Positions 45,796-54,879 are shown, counted from the first letter of the stretch. The stretch: 64,000 nt of DNA from Leptospira bouyouniensis (GCF_004769525.1 NZ_RQFT01000008.1:186001-250000); one strand, 5' to 3'. Numbers and translations: made by a program. The notes: generated from the sequence alone by a model not told the origin.

Positions 45796-46557
45796 TTATC
45801 GTCCTTCGACTTCCAAAAGTTTGGTGGTCTTTACGATAATCCTTGTCACAACATAAAATATAAGTCCAAACCCAAAAAACCAAGTATGAAAAGGTTTCCA
45901 AATTCCAGTGATGTCAACCACACGAAGGTTTGGCTCTTGGAAGTAAATTTGAATAAGATCAAATACAGTAAACACAACAATGATTCCAAATAAACTTGGG
46001 TATTCTCGTTTCCAAATATTTCTGAAGGAAAAATCTAAATTTGGTTTTTTATACCCCGACAAACGTGGGATAAATGCTGGGGTTTTGTCTGCCCACTGCA
46101 AATATGCATCTTTAAATTTTCCACGTAGGAAATATTCTTCAGCAAATATGATCCTTTCATAATATAGATAAAAGAACATGATGTAAACCAATGCGAACGC
46201 AAAGTCGCGTAGGATAAAAACAGGTCCTAAATACATCAAAAAATTTCCAACATATAGTGGATGGCGAACAAGAGAATAAATCCCCGATTGGTTGACTACA
46301 TCAGCTACTTGTTGTTTGGTATTACGTCCTGAGGTATTCTTGGGAGTGTAACCGATGGTGAAACATCTTACAAATAATCCCGCTAAACTAACTACAAATG
46401 CACCAGTAAGCCAATATAAATTGGACATATAGTTCCCTTGGAAATAAGGAACAAAGGGTAAATACAGTAAGGAAAGGAATAGAATGACTCCTGGTATGTA
46501 GGAGCGCCATCGGAAGAGAAAATTGCCTTGTTGGTTGAGTTCTTCTATAAGTGCCAT
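45796..46557 (-). CDS. Isoprenylcysteine/phospholipid methyltransferase-like membrane protein
   Basis: Six or so membrane helices are present in 253 residues. The ICMT/PEMT-type SAM motif is SLVRHPLYVGNFLMYLG (about 95-111) and AEEYFLRGKFKDAYLQW (about 138-155). The family methylates membrane lipids or prenylated substrates; the substrate here is unknown. It is divergent from the acyltransferase gene with a 47-bp gap. Confidence 0.82.
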   Translation of the reverse strand: MALIEELNQQGNFLFRWRSYIPGVILFLSLLYLPFVPYFQGNYMSNLYWLTGAFVVSLAGLFVRCFTIGYTPKNTSGRNTKQQVADVVNQSGIYSLVRHPLYVGNFLMYLGPVFILRDFAFALVYIMFFYLYYERIIFAEEYFLRGKFKDAYLQWADKTPAFIPRLSGYKKPNLDFSFRNIWKREYPSLFGIIVVFTVFDLIQIYFQEPNLRVVDITGIWKPFHTWFFGFGLIFYVVTRIIVKTTKLLEVEGR

Positions 46558-46604
46558 GTTAAATCGTACTTGCTTCCTTTGATTAAGCTGACAGCATTCG
46601 TCCT

Positions 46605-47861
46605 ATGTCAATCAAATCCTTTATTCCTGCAAAGTTCAATCTCCCTGCTCTATGGTTTACCGATCTGACACTGCCTCTCCTCAATAAATTGGTCCATAAT
46701 ATCGATTCGATTGAAATCTCACAAAAAGACGAAAAAACATTAAAAACCTTTCAAAATGAACGCCTTCTTTATATTTCCAACCATCCTACAACCAAAGAAC
46801 CTGGGGTTGCCTTCCATATTGCAAATCAAATGGGAGCAAGATTCCATTATATGGCTGCAAGAGAGGTTTTTGAATGGGGGTATGGGTTCGTAGGTGATTT
46901 TATCCAATCTATTGGCGCCTATTCTGTATTAGCTGGTGCACCCGATAGAGAATCCTTAAAAGCATCTCGTACAATCTTAGCAAACCCTTCTGGGAAATTA
47001 GCACTTTTCCCTGAGGGAGAACCAACCAGTGGCATGAATGATACATTACTCCCTTTCCAACCAGGTGTTGCCCAATTGGGAATTTGGGGATTGGAAGATG
47101 CATTAAAAAAAGATCCAAAAGCCACAATATGGGTTCTACCAACATTTATCAAATACCGAATGACAAGCTCCATCCAATCCATGCAAAGAGACATTGATCA
47201 AAGTCTTTTGAGAATGGAACATCGGTTAGGCATATCAAAGACAGGTAAGGACATTGTACATCGATTTTTATCTGTTGGGAAACGCATGATGGAACGAGAG
47301 GAAAAAGAATACGGTGTCCCAGTCGAAGATAACAGAGTAGATGATTTTGATTACCGATTGGGCCGGATGCGTCATGCCATGCTTGATAATATTGCACGGA
47401 AAGCAAACATCCCAAAGTGGGACATTGATGCCAACGCCATTGAAAAACTCCGAAAAATTCTCAGCGTTCTCGAAATGGTTTCTGTGGGTATGCCAGATCC
47501 TAATGGAGAATTACCTAGTTTGGAAATGGCGAGATGGGCAAGAACCGCTGCCACAAAAGCATATGATTTTATCTCTATCCAAACTGCTTACATCAAAGAA
47601 TTGCCAAGTGCAGAACGATTGTACGAATTTTTATACCGTTATGAAAACGAAATTTTTGGAGAAACCAAATCGAGACCTCACAAAGCGATTGTTAGACTTG
47701 GAGAACCATTTAAGATCAATGACTATCTTGGTTCATACAAAGAAGACAAAAAGAAAACTCTTGATACAATTACAGAACGTCTAAGAAATGAATTACAAAC
47801 AATGCTCGTGGACGAAAAATCCAAATCTAACGCACTGTTTCCGAGCCAATATATTTTTTAA
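46605..47861 (+). CDS. PlsC-type acyltransferase with H(X)4E motif
   Basis: The acyltransferase motifs are SNHPTTKEP (His60, acid at 65) and FPEGEPT (motif III). The usual H(X)4D is H(X)4E here. The protein (418 residues) is longer than PlsC (about 250), with a C-terminal helical extension. Glycerolipid acylation is likely, but the Glu change makes this less certain. Its stop is directly followed by the ATG of the GHKL-like gene. Confidence 0.78.
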   Translation: MSIKSFIPAKFNLPALWFTDLTLPLLNKLVHNIDSIEISQKDEKTLKTFQNERLLYISNHPTTKEPGVAFHIANQMGARFHYMAAREVFEWGYGFVGDFIQSIGAYSVLAGAPDRESLKASRTILANPSGKLALFPEGEPTSGMNDTLLPFQPGVAQLGIWGLEDALKKDPKATIWVLPTFIKYRMTSSIQSMQRDIDQSLLRMEHRLGISKTGKDIVHRFLSVGKRMMEREEKEYGVPVEDNRVDDFDYRLGRMRHAMLDNIARKANIPKWDIDANAIEKLRKILSVLEMVSVGMPDPNGELPSLEMARWARTAATKAYDFISIQTAYIKELPSAERLYEFLYRYENEIFGETKSRPHKAIVRLGEPFKINDYLGSYKEDKKKTLDTITERLRNELQTMLVDEKSKSNALFPSQYIF

Positions 47862-48509
47862 ATGGAACCTTTACTAACATCAGAAATTGAGGATTTGCTA
47901 TCAAAAAAAAGTCCCTTAGAAATGAAGGTCTTCGGTGCTTCCAAAAATTTAGATGAAAACTTAGTCCGTATTCTTGATGTTTTAGCGGCGAAATACAATA
48001 TTCCAAATCTTTCGGCAATTCTTTTCACGATTGTCAAAGATTTGATCCTAAATGGATTTAAAGCTAATTTCAAACGTCTATTTTTCCAGGAAAACTTATT
48101 AGATATCCAATCTCCCGCCGACTATGAGTTAGGTGTAAGAATGTATAAAAGCCTTATCCTTTCAGGAAGAGGGAATACTTTCGAATCACTTGCTCGTCAA
48201 AAAAATTTATATGTCCGAATCAAAATCGAACATAACGAATCCCAAATCAAATTTGATATTCGCAACAATTCGATGTTAGTGCGAGGGGAAATGCAAAAAA
48301 TTAGAAACTCCCTGCTACATGCACAAAACTACAATGACATTATGGAATATTATATCGAAAAGGGTGACAACTCAGAAGGAGAAGGCATTGGTATTGCCCT
48401 CTGTATCATCCTACTGAAGGGTGAAGGTTTACCCACTGACCAATTTCGCATTTACCATGAAGACGGAGAAACCATCGCCCAACTCACAATTCCCTTAAAG
48501 AAAGGCTAG
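47862..48509 (+). CDS. GHKL/HATPase-like protein
   Basis: The protein (215 residues) has an N-box-like helix (FTIVKDLILNGFKAN) and the ATP-lid signature SEGEGIGIALCIILLKGEG with a C-terminal strand (ETIAQLTIPL). No dimerisation His domain or membrane segment is present, so it could be a stand-alone serine-kinase-like anti-sigma or orphan HATPase. The acidic residue of the N-box is not clear. It follows the acyltransferase with no gap. Confidence 0.62.
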   Translation: MEPLLTSEIEDLLSKKSPLEMKVFGASKNLDENLVRILDVLAAKYNIPNLSAILFTIVKDLILNGFKANFKRLFFQENLLDIQSPADYELGVRMYKSLILSGRGNTFESLARQKNLYVRIKIEHNESQIKFDIRNNSMLVRGEMQKIRNSLLHAQNYNDIMEYYIEKGDNSEGEGIGIALCIILLKGEGLPTDQFRIYHEDGETIAQLTIPLKKG

Positions 48510-48540
48510 CATAGAATCTCAGGTTTTCCAACTTGGATGT

Positions 48541-49176
48541 ATGAGCAGTGTCACTCTCTCTTCGAATGATTCCATCCCTAAGGTATTAAAAGCAATTGTT
48601 GGCAACCAAACCAACCATGCACTTTGGCTAAACACTCTCTCCCTACTCGAACACATTGGTTCGCGAAAAATCCTCCTCACCCAATCAAATGAAGAAACCT
48701 CAGAAATGATTTTACGCCACGCCACAGAAGAAGCAAGGCATGCTCTCTTTTTTAAAAAGGCCGCAAGGACCATCCAACCTGAGTTTCGTTCTGGATACCA
48801 AAACTCCTCTCTTGTGAGAGGGACCGCGGCAAGAATTTATTTCGCAAAACTAGATGCCCTTGTCCGTAAAAACCTTCGTTCCGCTTTCCCTGACGAAAAA
48901 ACCTTCACCTACCTGGCATATTTGTACACCACCACTGTCATCGAAAAAAGAGCCATGGTCGTTTACAATGCGTACGATGAAATTTTGGACGCATCGGGCT
49001 CTCCTATCCGCCTAACCAACCTCATCCTAGAAGAGGAAGGCCATTTATCCGAGATGAGCGCCGAAATGTTCCGCCTGGACCCAAATGCTTCCGAAAGACT
49101 CTCCCATTTGGAGGCCGAAGAAGCTAAAATTTTCACCCGTTTTTGGCGCCAAATCGGTGAATTCTCCCTAAATTAA
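48541..49176 (+). CDS. Ferritin-like diiron protein
   Basis: A four-helix bundle with a complete diiron site is suggested: E37, E64xxH67 (EEARH), E135 and E165xxH168 (EEEGH). This E, ExxH, E, ExxH spacing is typical of ferritin-like oxidases and oxygenases. The protein has 211 residues and no signal. The substrate is unknown. It lies 31 bp after the GHKL-like gene and before the coiled-coil gene. Confidence 0.78.
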   Translation: MSSVTLSSNDSIPKVLKAIVGNQTNHALWLNTLSLLEHIGSRKILLTQSNEETSEMILRHATEEARHALFFKKAARTIQPEFRSGYQNSSLVRGTAARIYFAKLDALVRKNLRSAFPDEKTFTYLAYLYTTTVIEKRAMVVYNAYDEILDASGSPIRLTNLILEEEGHLSEMSAEMFRLDPNASERLSHLEAEEAKIFTRFWRQIGEFSLN

Positions 49177-49259
49177 AAAAGGCTTGCGAAAAAAATCTCA
49201 ACTTGGTTTCCTTCAACCATCTTCATGCGACATAATACTATTATTGGATCTTTGAGAAA

Positions 49260-52200
49260 ATGGGATTAGAAGTCTTTTTATTGCCTTTTTTGGCGAGTGT
49301 AGCCGTAACCATCGGACTCCGTCGTTTGGACAAATCCAATACCAAATTGTCCCAATTGAAACGTTACGCCTCCAAACTCACTGAAGAAATGCAAGGTGTC
49401 GCCCTGCAAAAGATCCAAATGGTAAAAGATGCCGGGATCGATTTGGACATCCTTGTCAAACAATCAAGAAAAGTCGCAGAAGACATCCAACATTTAAGTG
49501 CCGAATCGAGGGACCTCTTCGAAAAAATCAGAGCGAGCAAAGATTACCTATCATCACTCTCAGGAGAAATGGAACAAATCCAAGATTTGAGTAACCAAGT
49601 CCGCCGAGAAAAACAATACATGGAAGAAGGACTCTCTCAAATCAACTCCCACAAACGTGAGTTACGTGAAGTATCAGAAGATATGGAAGCCCTTCATAAC
49701 GAATCCATTTCGATGCTCGATACTTTCCAAAACAAATTGAACTTACGAAGTGATGAAATTTTACAATCTGTTGCCCAAAAGATGGTGGAACTTGAAAGCC
49801 TACTCGAAACCAAATCTGATTTCCTTGATAATTCGCTTTCCAAAATTGCAGAAACAGCTAGAGAAAAATTATTAACTCACGCCGATGTGATGGTGAACGA
49901 AACTGCAGGTCGTCTAGACCATGCACGGAAAGAAATGGATTTATTACTCGAATCCATGAAATATGCGCAAGGTGACTTGGATGTTCGCCTAACAAAATTT
50001 GAAGACACATCTTCTTTACTTTCAGATAAGGTTGATAAATTTGATGAGAGATTAGAAGAAAAATACCAAAGAGCATCTTCCAAAGTGGAAGAAAAAGTTT
50101 CTTTACTTGAGAAAAAAATCCAAGAACGTTTTGAATCCATCGTAGACCAAGTAAGCCATACAAAAGATTCCTTTATGAAAGGTCTTAACCAAGAAACAGA
50201 TGCCATCAAACGTGAAATTGAAGACTTGTCTTTGGAAACACTTTCCAAACGTGATGACATCATCAATGAAACGAGAAGGCAAGCAGATGGAATCAACCAA
50301 ACCATCATTCAATTCCAAGAAAAATACTTAGAAGCAGAGAATAAACTTCTGCGCCAAGCAGACATCCGCAAACAAGAACTGATCCGTGAAATTGAAGCCT
50401 TCTCTGAAGAATTTCACCGCATATCTGAAGAACTGAGAGAAGAAGCAAGTACTCTCAAAAAGAGCGCATTACAAGAGTTAAAGGAATTTGACCGAGAACT
50501 CGAAACGGTTCGATCTGGCCAAGAAATGGTTATCAAAACTTCTCTTTTTGAACTTAAAAAAGAATTAGAAGAAAGGATGCATTCTGATTTCAAAATCCAA
50601 AAACAGGAAATGGAATCTGACCTTGGGTCCATCCAGTCCCAAGTAAAGGAATTGAATGAAACAATCACTGCACAAACAAAAGATGTAGATGAATATGTAG
50701 AAGAATTAAAGTCCGCACTCCGTGAATCTGCTCATGAAATTTTAGAAACTGCAGAAGAAAAAGCCAAAGAATCCGAAGAAATTGTCACTGAGAAGATCCG
50801 CATTGCCAATGCCAACTTAGAACAGTTTGTAAGCAAATGGGAAGACGAACTTGGTAAGATGCGAGAAGACCAAAACTACAGCATCGAAAAACTCCAAGAC
50901 CGATTAAAAGAAATCCATGTGGAAGGTGCAGACCTTCTTGGTGAATTCCAAAACCAATTCCAAAAAGCTAAATCCAATTTGGAATCTGTCGCCGAATCGA
51001 AAACAAAAGAAAGTATTTCTCGTTTGGAAGACGAAGCGAAACTAGCTCGTAGCGAAGTCGAACGAATTCTCAAACACTTAGAAGAATCAGGTGAATCTTT
51101 CTTTAACCTACAAGAAGAAAAAATGGATCGATTGAACGAAACCATCGATTCCAAAATCTCTCACCAATTGACAAAACTTCTGGATAAAGGCAATATCCAA
51201 CTTGGCCAATTGGAAGAAAAAATTTCGAACCACCTAAATACAGTTCGTCGCAACTTAGAAGAAAGTATCAAACGTTCCAAAGACGAGTCGAAAAAACAAA
51301 TTGAGACCTACCAAAGGGATTACGAAAAATCATTCAAAGAAATCGCGAAAGAAAGCCAAGATTTCTTAAAAGACAGTTTGAACCGATTCCATGATCTCAA
51401 ATTTGAAATCCAAAATGGTTTGGAATCACTCACCGAAACCAAAGAAGAAACATTGTCTAGTTTCCAAAACGAAATCGGTAGCCTGAAAGAAGAAATACTG
51501 ACACTTTCTAGTGAATTAGAAACCGTGAAGGAACATTCTGACCTATTCGCTTCCGCCAAACAGATTGCAGACGAATCAAATAAGGCAGTGGAAGAAATAT
51601 CGGAAGCACTCCGCTCTCTTGAAAAAGGCAAACCGGATTTGGAACTAGTCCAATCCGCAATTTCTGAGTTCAGTGAAATGAGATCTCAAATTGCAAATGA
51701 ATTGGAAGCCTTAAAAGAAGCGCAGTTCCAATCAGAAGATATCGATAAACAAGTCCAAATCCTTGCTTCCAACTTGGTCCATGTATCAGAAACAATGGAA
51801 GGGTTTGAAGAGAGCCTAACTGAAGTAAGTTCTATCGAATCCCGAGTAGCAAATCTCTCGAAAGAACAGGCAAAAATTGAATCCTTTTTGTCCTCTCTCC
51901 AAGAGTCACAAGATTCTGTTTTCCACTTGGTAGAAAATTTAGAAGGCCAAAAACACAATGCACGGGAACTCCAAGCCCGTCTCGACATCCTTGACCGAGA
52001 AATCGATGTGGTGGAAGCACGAGAAAAAGAACTCACAGAGACCATCCGCCAAGCAGAGAACCGCACTTCCTTCCTTGTAGAACGAGAAGCGCAGATTGAT
52101 TCCGTCGAACGTAAATTTGACAAAATCGAAGAACTGCTCGGGGATCTTTCTGACCGCCACCGCCAAATCCTTACCCTACAAAAACGTTTGGAAGACCTCA

Positions 52201-52490
52201 AGGAATCCACAAAGGATACCAAAGACGATTTGGAATCCCTCCTCGGCGAAGCAGACGAAACCTTCGAAAAACTCTCCCAATTTTTGGACATTGTGCAAGG
52301 AGCGATGCAGAACCCTAGTGCCACACCCAAAATGGACCGCAAAAATTCGGGAAATCCCTTGGTCGAGCGAAAAAGAGCCACAATCCAAAGCCTCCATGAC
52401 AACTACCAGTGGTCTTCCGAGGCAATTAGCGAAAAATTAAATATTGAAAAATCCCTTGTGGATACCATCCTCGGAGTTAGAAAGAAATAA
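49260..52490 (+). CDS. SpiroCoCo-type giant coiled-coil protein with C-terminal HTH-like end
   Basis: A short hydrophobic N-terminus (about 2-20) anchors the protein. About 1000 residues of heptad-repeat coiled coil follow, rich in Glu, Lys, Ser and Gln. The last 40 residues (TIQSLHDNYQWSSEAISEKLNIEKSLVDTIL) look like a helix-turn-helix. The pattern fits the spirochaete coiled-coil family called SpiroCoCo. Roles in cell shape, cytoplasmic filaments or nucleoid organisation are possible. The next gene, 11 bp away, encodes a histone. Confidence 0.8.
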   Translation: MGLEVFLLPFLASVAVTIGLRRLDKSNTKLSQLKRYASKLTEEMQGVALQKIQMVKDAGIDLDILVKQSRKVAEDIQHLSAESRDLFEKIRASKDYLSSLSGEMEQIQDLSNQVRREKQYMEEGLSQINSHKRELREVSEDMEALHNESISMLDTFQNKLNLRSDEILQSVAQKMVELESLLETKSDFLDNSLSKIAETAREKLLTHADVMVNETAGRLDHARKEMDLLLESMKYAQGDLDVRLTKFEDTSSLLSDKVDKFDERLEEKYQRASSKVEEKVSLLEKKIQERFESIVDQVSHTKDSFMKGLNQETDAIKREIEDLSLETLSKRDDIINETRRQADGINQTIIQFQEKYLEAENKLLRQADIRKQELIREIEAFSEEFHRISEELREEASTLKKSALQELKEFDRELETVRSGQEMVIKTSLFELKKELEERMHSDFKIQKQEMESDLGSIQSQVKELNETITAQTKDVDEYVEELKSALRESAHEILETAEEKAKESEEIVTEKIRIANANLEQFVSKWEDELGKMREDQNYSIEKLQDRLKEIHVEGADLLGEFQNQFQKAKSNLESVAESKTKESISRLEDEAKLARSEVERILKHLEESGESFFNLQEEKMDRLNETIDSKISHQLTKLLDKGNIQLGQLEEKISNHLNTVRRNLEESIKRSKDESKKQIETYQRDYEKSFKEIAKESQDFLKDSLNRFHDLKFEIQNGLESLTETKEETLSSFQNEIGSLKEEILTLSSELETVKEHSDLFASAKQIADESNKAVEEISEALRSLEKGKPDLELVQSAISEFSEMRSQIANELEALKEAQFQSEDIDKQVQILASNLVHVSETMEGFEESLTEVSSIESRVANLSKEQAKIESFLSSLQESQDSVFHLVENLEGQKHNARELQARLDILDREIDVVEAREKELTETIRQAENRTSFLVEREAQIDSVERKFDKIEELLGDLSDRHRQILTLQKRLEDLKESTKDTKDDLESLLGEADETFEKLSQFLDIVQGAMQNPSATPKMDRKNSGNPLVERKRATIQSLHDNYQWSSEAISEKLNIEKSLVDTILGVRKK

Positions 52491-52501
52491 CCGAGGTATC
52501 C

Positions 52502-52705
52502 ATGTCCGAAGAACAAACAGAAACAACGTCGAAAGAATCCCTTATTGTCACTTCCAAAGTGAAAGCATACATCAAAAGTAAGGGTTTTATGACTTCCGGG
52601 GATGCCATCGATGGTATCAACGAAGAAATTTACCGTTTGATCGACAAAGCTCTCGAAAGAACTTCTGCAAACAAAAGAACAACGGTTCGGTCGACTGATT
52701 TCTAA
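52502..52705 (+). CDS. Bacterial histone-fold protein
   Basis: This 67-residue protein fits the histone fold: helix 1 (SLIVTSKVKAYIKSKG), helix 2 (SGDAIDGINEEIYRLIDKALERTSAN) and loop 2/helix 3 start (KRTTVRSTDF). It keeps the RxTVxxxD signature seen in archaeal histones and in Bdellovibrio HBb. Related small histones from Leptospira have been reported to bind and wrap or bend DNA. Helix 3 is very short. It is 11 bp after the coiled-coil gene and 3 bp before map, so it is probably in the same transcript. Confidence 0.83.
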   Translation: MSEEQTETTSKESLIVTSKVKAYIKSKGFMTSGDAIDGINEEIYRLIDKALERTSANKRTTVRSTDF

Positions 52706-52708
52706 TCC

Positions 52709-53464
52709 GTGATTTATATCAAAAACAAATCAGAAATTGAAAAGATGAGGAAGGCGGGAAAATTTGCCGCCGAACTCCTCGTTTATTTGGAACCCTTTGT
52801 GAAGTCAGGTGTTTCCACTTTGGAACTGAATGACATTGCGGAAACTTATACCAAAAAAAATGGGCACCGTTCTGCCCCGCTCGGTTACAAAGGTTTCCCA
52901 AAATCCATTTGTACTTCCATCAACCAAGTCGTTTGCCACGGAATTCCTAAAAAAGAAGACGTACTCGCAGATGGTGACATTGTGAATTTAGATGTCTCCC
53001 CGATTGTAGATGGTTACATTGGAGACACTTCCAAAACCTTTATCGTGGGTGGGAAAACCACACCTGAAGCTGAAAAACTTGTCGCAGATACCGAAAAAGC
53101 CATGTGGGTGGGGATTGAACAAATCAAACCAGGGAACCGCATTGACGACATCGGGAATGCTATCGATGATTTTCTAACGCCACTTGGGTATGGAATCGTA
53201 CGAGACCTGATGGGCCATGGAGTTGGACGAAATTTCCACGAAGAACCACAAGTGCCACATTTTCGTTCTCCTCGAAAATTAGCGAAAATGGAAACAGGGA
53301 TGATCTTTACTGTGGAACCAATGGTCAATTTGGGAACTTGGGAAGTCAATTTTGACCGCTCTGACAAATGGACTGTCCGCACAAAAGATGGGAAATTATC
53401 AGCACAATTCGAACACACCATCCTTGTCACCGACAAAGGGTATGAAATTCTAACAAAAGTTTGA
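52709..53464 (+). CDS. map: Methionine aminopeptidase type I
   Basis: Map removes the initiator Met. Metal ligands are visible: GDIVNLDVSPIVDGYIGDTS (two Asp), GHGVGRNFHEEP (His), TVEPMV (Glu) and AQFEHTILVT (Glu); His of VVCHGIP is the active-site His. Length 251 is normal. The start is GTG (52709), 3 bp after the histone stop. No zinc-finger extension is present. Confidence 0.96.
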   Translation: MIYIKNKSEIEKMRKAGKFAAELLVYLEPFVKSGVSTLELNDIAETYTKKNGHRSAPLGYKGFPKSICTSINQVVCHGIPKKEDVLADGDIVNLDVSPIVDGYIGDTSKTFIVGGKTTPEAEKLVADTEKAMWVGIEQIKPGNRIDDIGNAIDDFLTPLGYGIVRDLMGHGVGRNFHEEPQVPHFRSPRKLAKMETGMIFTVEPMVNLGTWEVNFDRSDKWTVRTKDGKLSAQFEHTILVTDKGYEILTKV

Positions 53465-53522
53465 AGAAAAGGTTCTTGCATTCGCAAGGTATCTATCGTC
53501 TAATTCTAAGAGAGGTTATCTT

Positions 53523-53654
53523 ATGAAGATTACTGTTGCTATCCTTAGCGTATTTTTGTTCACAACATCTATGTTTGCCATTTGCCCAGGAAAGGAAAAA
53601 CGTTCCTGCCCAGGTCATGACAAATTGATCGAGTGCCCACACGACGGTAAATAA
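53523..53654 (+). CDS. Small secreted Cys-rich peptide
   Basis: This 43-residue ORF has an N-terminal signal peptide (MKITVAILSVFLFTTSMFA) and a mature part of about 24 residues (CPGKEKRSCPGHDKLIECPHDG) with three Cys, two His and two CPG/CPH-type turns. GAGAGG lies 7 bases before the ATG. The Cys/His set could bind a metal. The peptide begins with Cys right after the signal, so lipidation is possible, although the pre-Cys residues FAI are not a classic lipobox. Confidence 0.65.
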   Translation: MKITVAILSVFLFTTSMFAICPGKEKRSCPGHDKLIECPHDGK

Positions 53655-53658
53655 TCCA

Positions 53659-54054
53659 ATGGGCAAAGCCATCCTCTTCGTAGATGACGAACAAATCATT
53701 CTGATGAGTTTGAAGTCTCAGTTGAAAAAACATTTTGGGAACGATTATCGATATGAAACCGCCCAAAATACGGAAGAGGCATGGTCGATCATTGAAGAAT
53801 TAGCCGAAGAAGGTATTAACATCCTCATCATCATTTCTGATTGGCTTATGCCAAACCAACGTGGTGATGAGTTCTTACGTGAAGTCCACAAAACCTACCC
53901 AAACATTAAAAAAATAATTATTTCCGGACATATCGATGAACATTCCCTTAACCAATTGAAAGGGGAAGTAAACCTACATAGTTTTTTAAACAAACCTTGG
54001 TCTGAATCGGATTTAATCAAAAAAGTAGAAGACGCAATAACGAAGATTGCCTAG
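53659..54054 (+). CDS. Stand-alone response-regulator receiver protein
   Basis: The protein (131 residues) is a single receiver domain: acidic pair VDDE near the start, phospho-Asp in IISDWLMP, Thr/Ser switch in IIISGH and Lys in FLNKPW. No output domain is present. It starts 4 bp after the small secreted peptide. Its stop codon lies inside a hairpin that also covers the thiM ribosome site. Confidence 0.92.
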   Translation: MGKAILFVDDEQIILMSLKSQLKKHFGNDYRYETAQNTEEAWSIIEELAEEGINILIIISDWLMPNQRGDEFLREVHKTYPNIKKIIISGHIDEHSLNQLKGEVNLHSFLNKPWSESDLIKKVEDAITKIA

Positions 54055-54071
54055 GTTTTCCTAGGAAACCT
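54053..54071 (+). promoter_or_regulatory. Hairpin and tandem CCTAGG palindromes before thiM
   Basis: AGGTTT pairs with AAACCT around CCTAGG, with one unpaired T. CCTAGG also occurs at 54050-54055, 10 bp earlier, giving two palindromes one helical turn apart. The 3' arm includes the AGGA that is the only plausible thiM ribosome site. No TPP riboswitch fits in the 21-bp gap. Confidence 0.4.
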
Positions 54072-54075
54072 CCGT

Positions 54076-54879
54076 ATGTCTCAAACTATTTTAAAATATA
54101 CAATCGAAGATTTAGAATCTTTACGTTCGAAAGTCCCTTTAGTTCATAATATTACTAACTACGTTGTGATGAACAACACAGCCAATGCCCTCCTTGCTAT
54201 CGGTGCCTCCCCCATTATGGCACATGCCATCGAAGAAGTGGAAGAAATGGTTACAATCTGTTCGGCAACGGTCATCAACATTGGAACTTTGTCTGAACCG
54301 TGGATCCAAAGTATGGAAAAAGCGGCCAAAAAAGCAGTTTCATTAGGGAAACCCTTGGTTCTTGACCCAGTGGGTGCAGGGGCAAGTAACATCCGTAATG
54401 CGGCGATTCGTCGGATCTTAGATGCGGGAAACCCAAGCATCGTCCGTGGGAATGCTTCCGAAATTCTCTCAACTCTCTCATCATCAGGGAAAACCAAAGG
54501 TGTGGATGCAACAGACTCATCTGAATCCGCAGTCGAAACTGGGAAATCATTATCCAAAGTCACTGGTGGAGTGGTTGTGATCAGTGGCGCCACTGATTAT
54601 ATCTTAAAAGGTACAGATTCCGCTCAAATCTCCAATGGTGATGTTCTCATGACAAAGGTCACGGGCCTTGGTTGTACCGCATCTGCCCTCTGTGGTGCCT
54701 TTGCTGCTGTCCAAAAAGACCAGTTCCGTGCCGCAACTTCTGCGATGGCGGTGATGGGGATTGCTGGTGAATTGGCAAAATCCAAAACTTCTAGCCCAGG
54801 AAGTTTCCAAGTGGCATTCCTTGATGCCCTCTACGAACTGAATGCAGATACCATCAAACAAAGGTTAAATGCAAAGTAA
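54076..54879 (+). CDS. thiM: Hydroxyethylthiazole kinase
   Basis: ThiM phosphorylates the thiazole alcohol for thiamine salvage. The ribokinase-like fold has VHNITNYVVMNNTANALLA, LDPVGAGAS and TGLGCTASAL, with Cys of the last motif in place. Length 267 is normal. It overlaps thiE by 11 bp. The ribosome site is weak (AGGA inside a hairpin). Confidence 0.95.
   Translation: MSQTILKYTIEDLESLRSKVPLVHNITNYVVMNNTANALLAIGASPIMAHAIEEVEEMVTICSATVINIGTLSEPWIQSMEKAAKKAVSLGKPLVLDPVGAGASNIRNAAIRRILDAGNPSIVRGNASEILSTLSSSGKTKGVDATDSSESAVETGKSLSKVTGGVVVISGATDYILKGTDSAQISNGDVLMTKVTGLGCTASALCGAFAAVQKDQFRAATSAMAVMGIAGELAKSKTSSPGSFQVAFLDALYELNADTIKQRLNAK

Noticed and set aside
50414..52402. Long reverse-strand ORFs inside the coiled-coil gene
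   Set aside because: They are Ser-rich shadows produced by the Glu/Lys/Gln codons of the coiled coil and have no ribosome sites or family features.
54050..54075. TPP riboswitch before thiM
   Set aside because: The gap to the receiver gene is only 21 bp and none of the conserved THI-box sequence is present.
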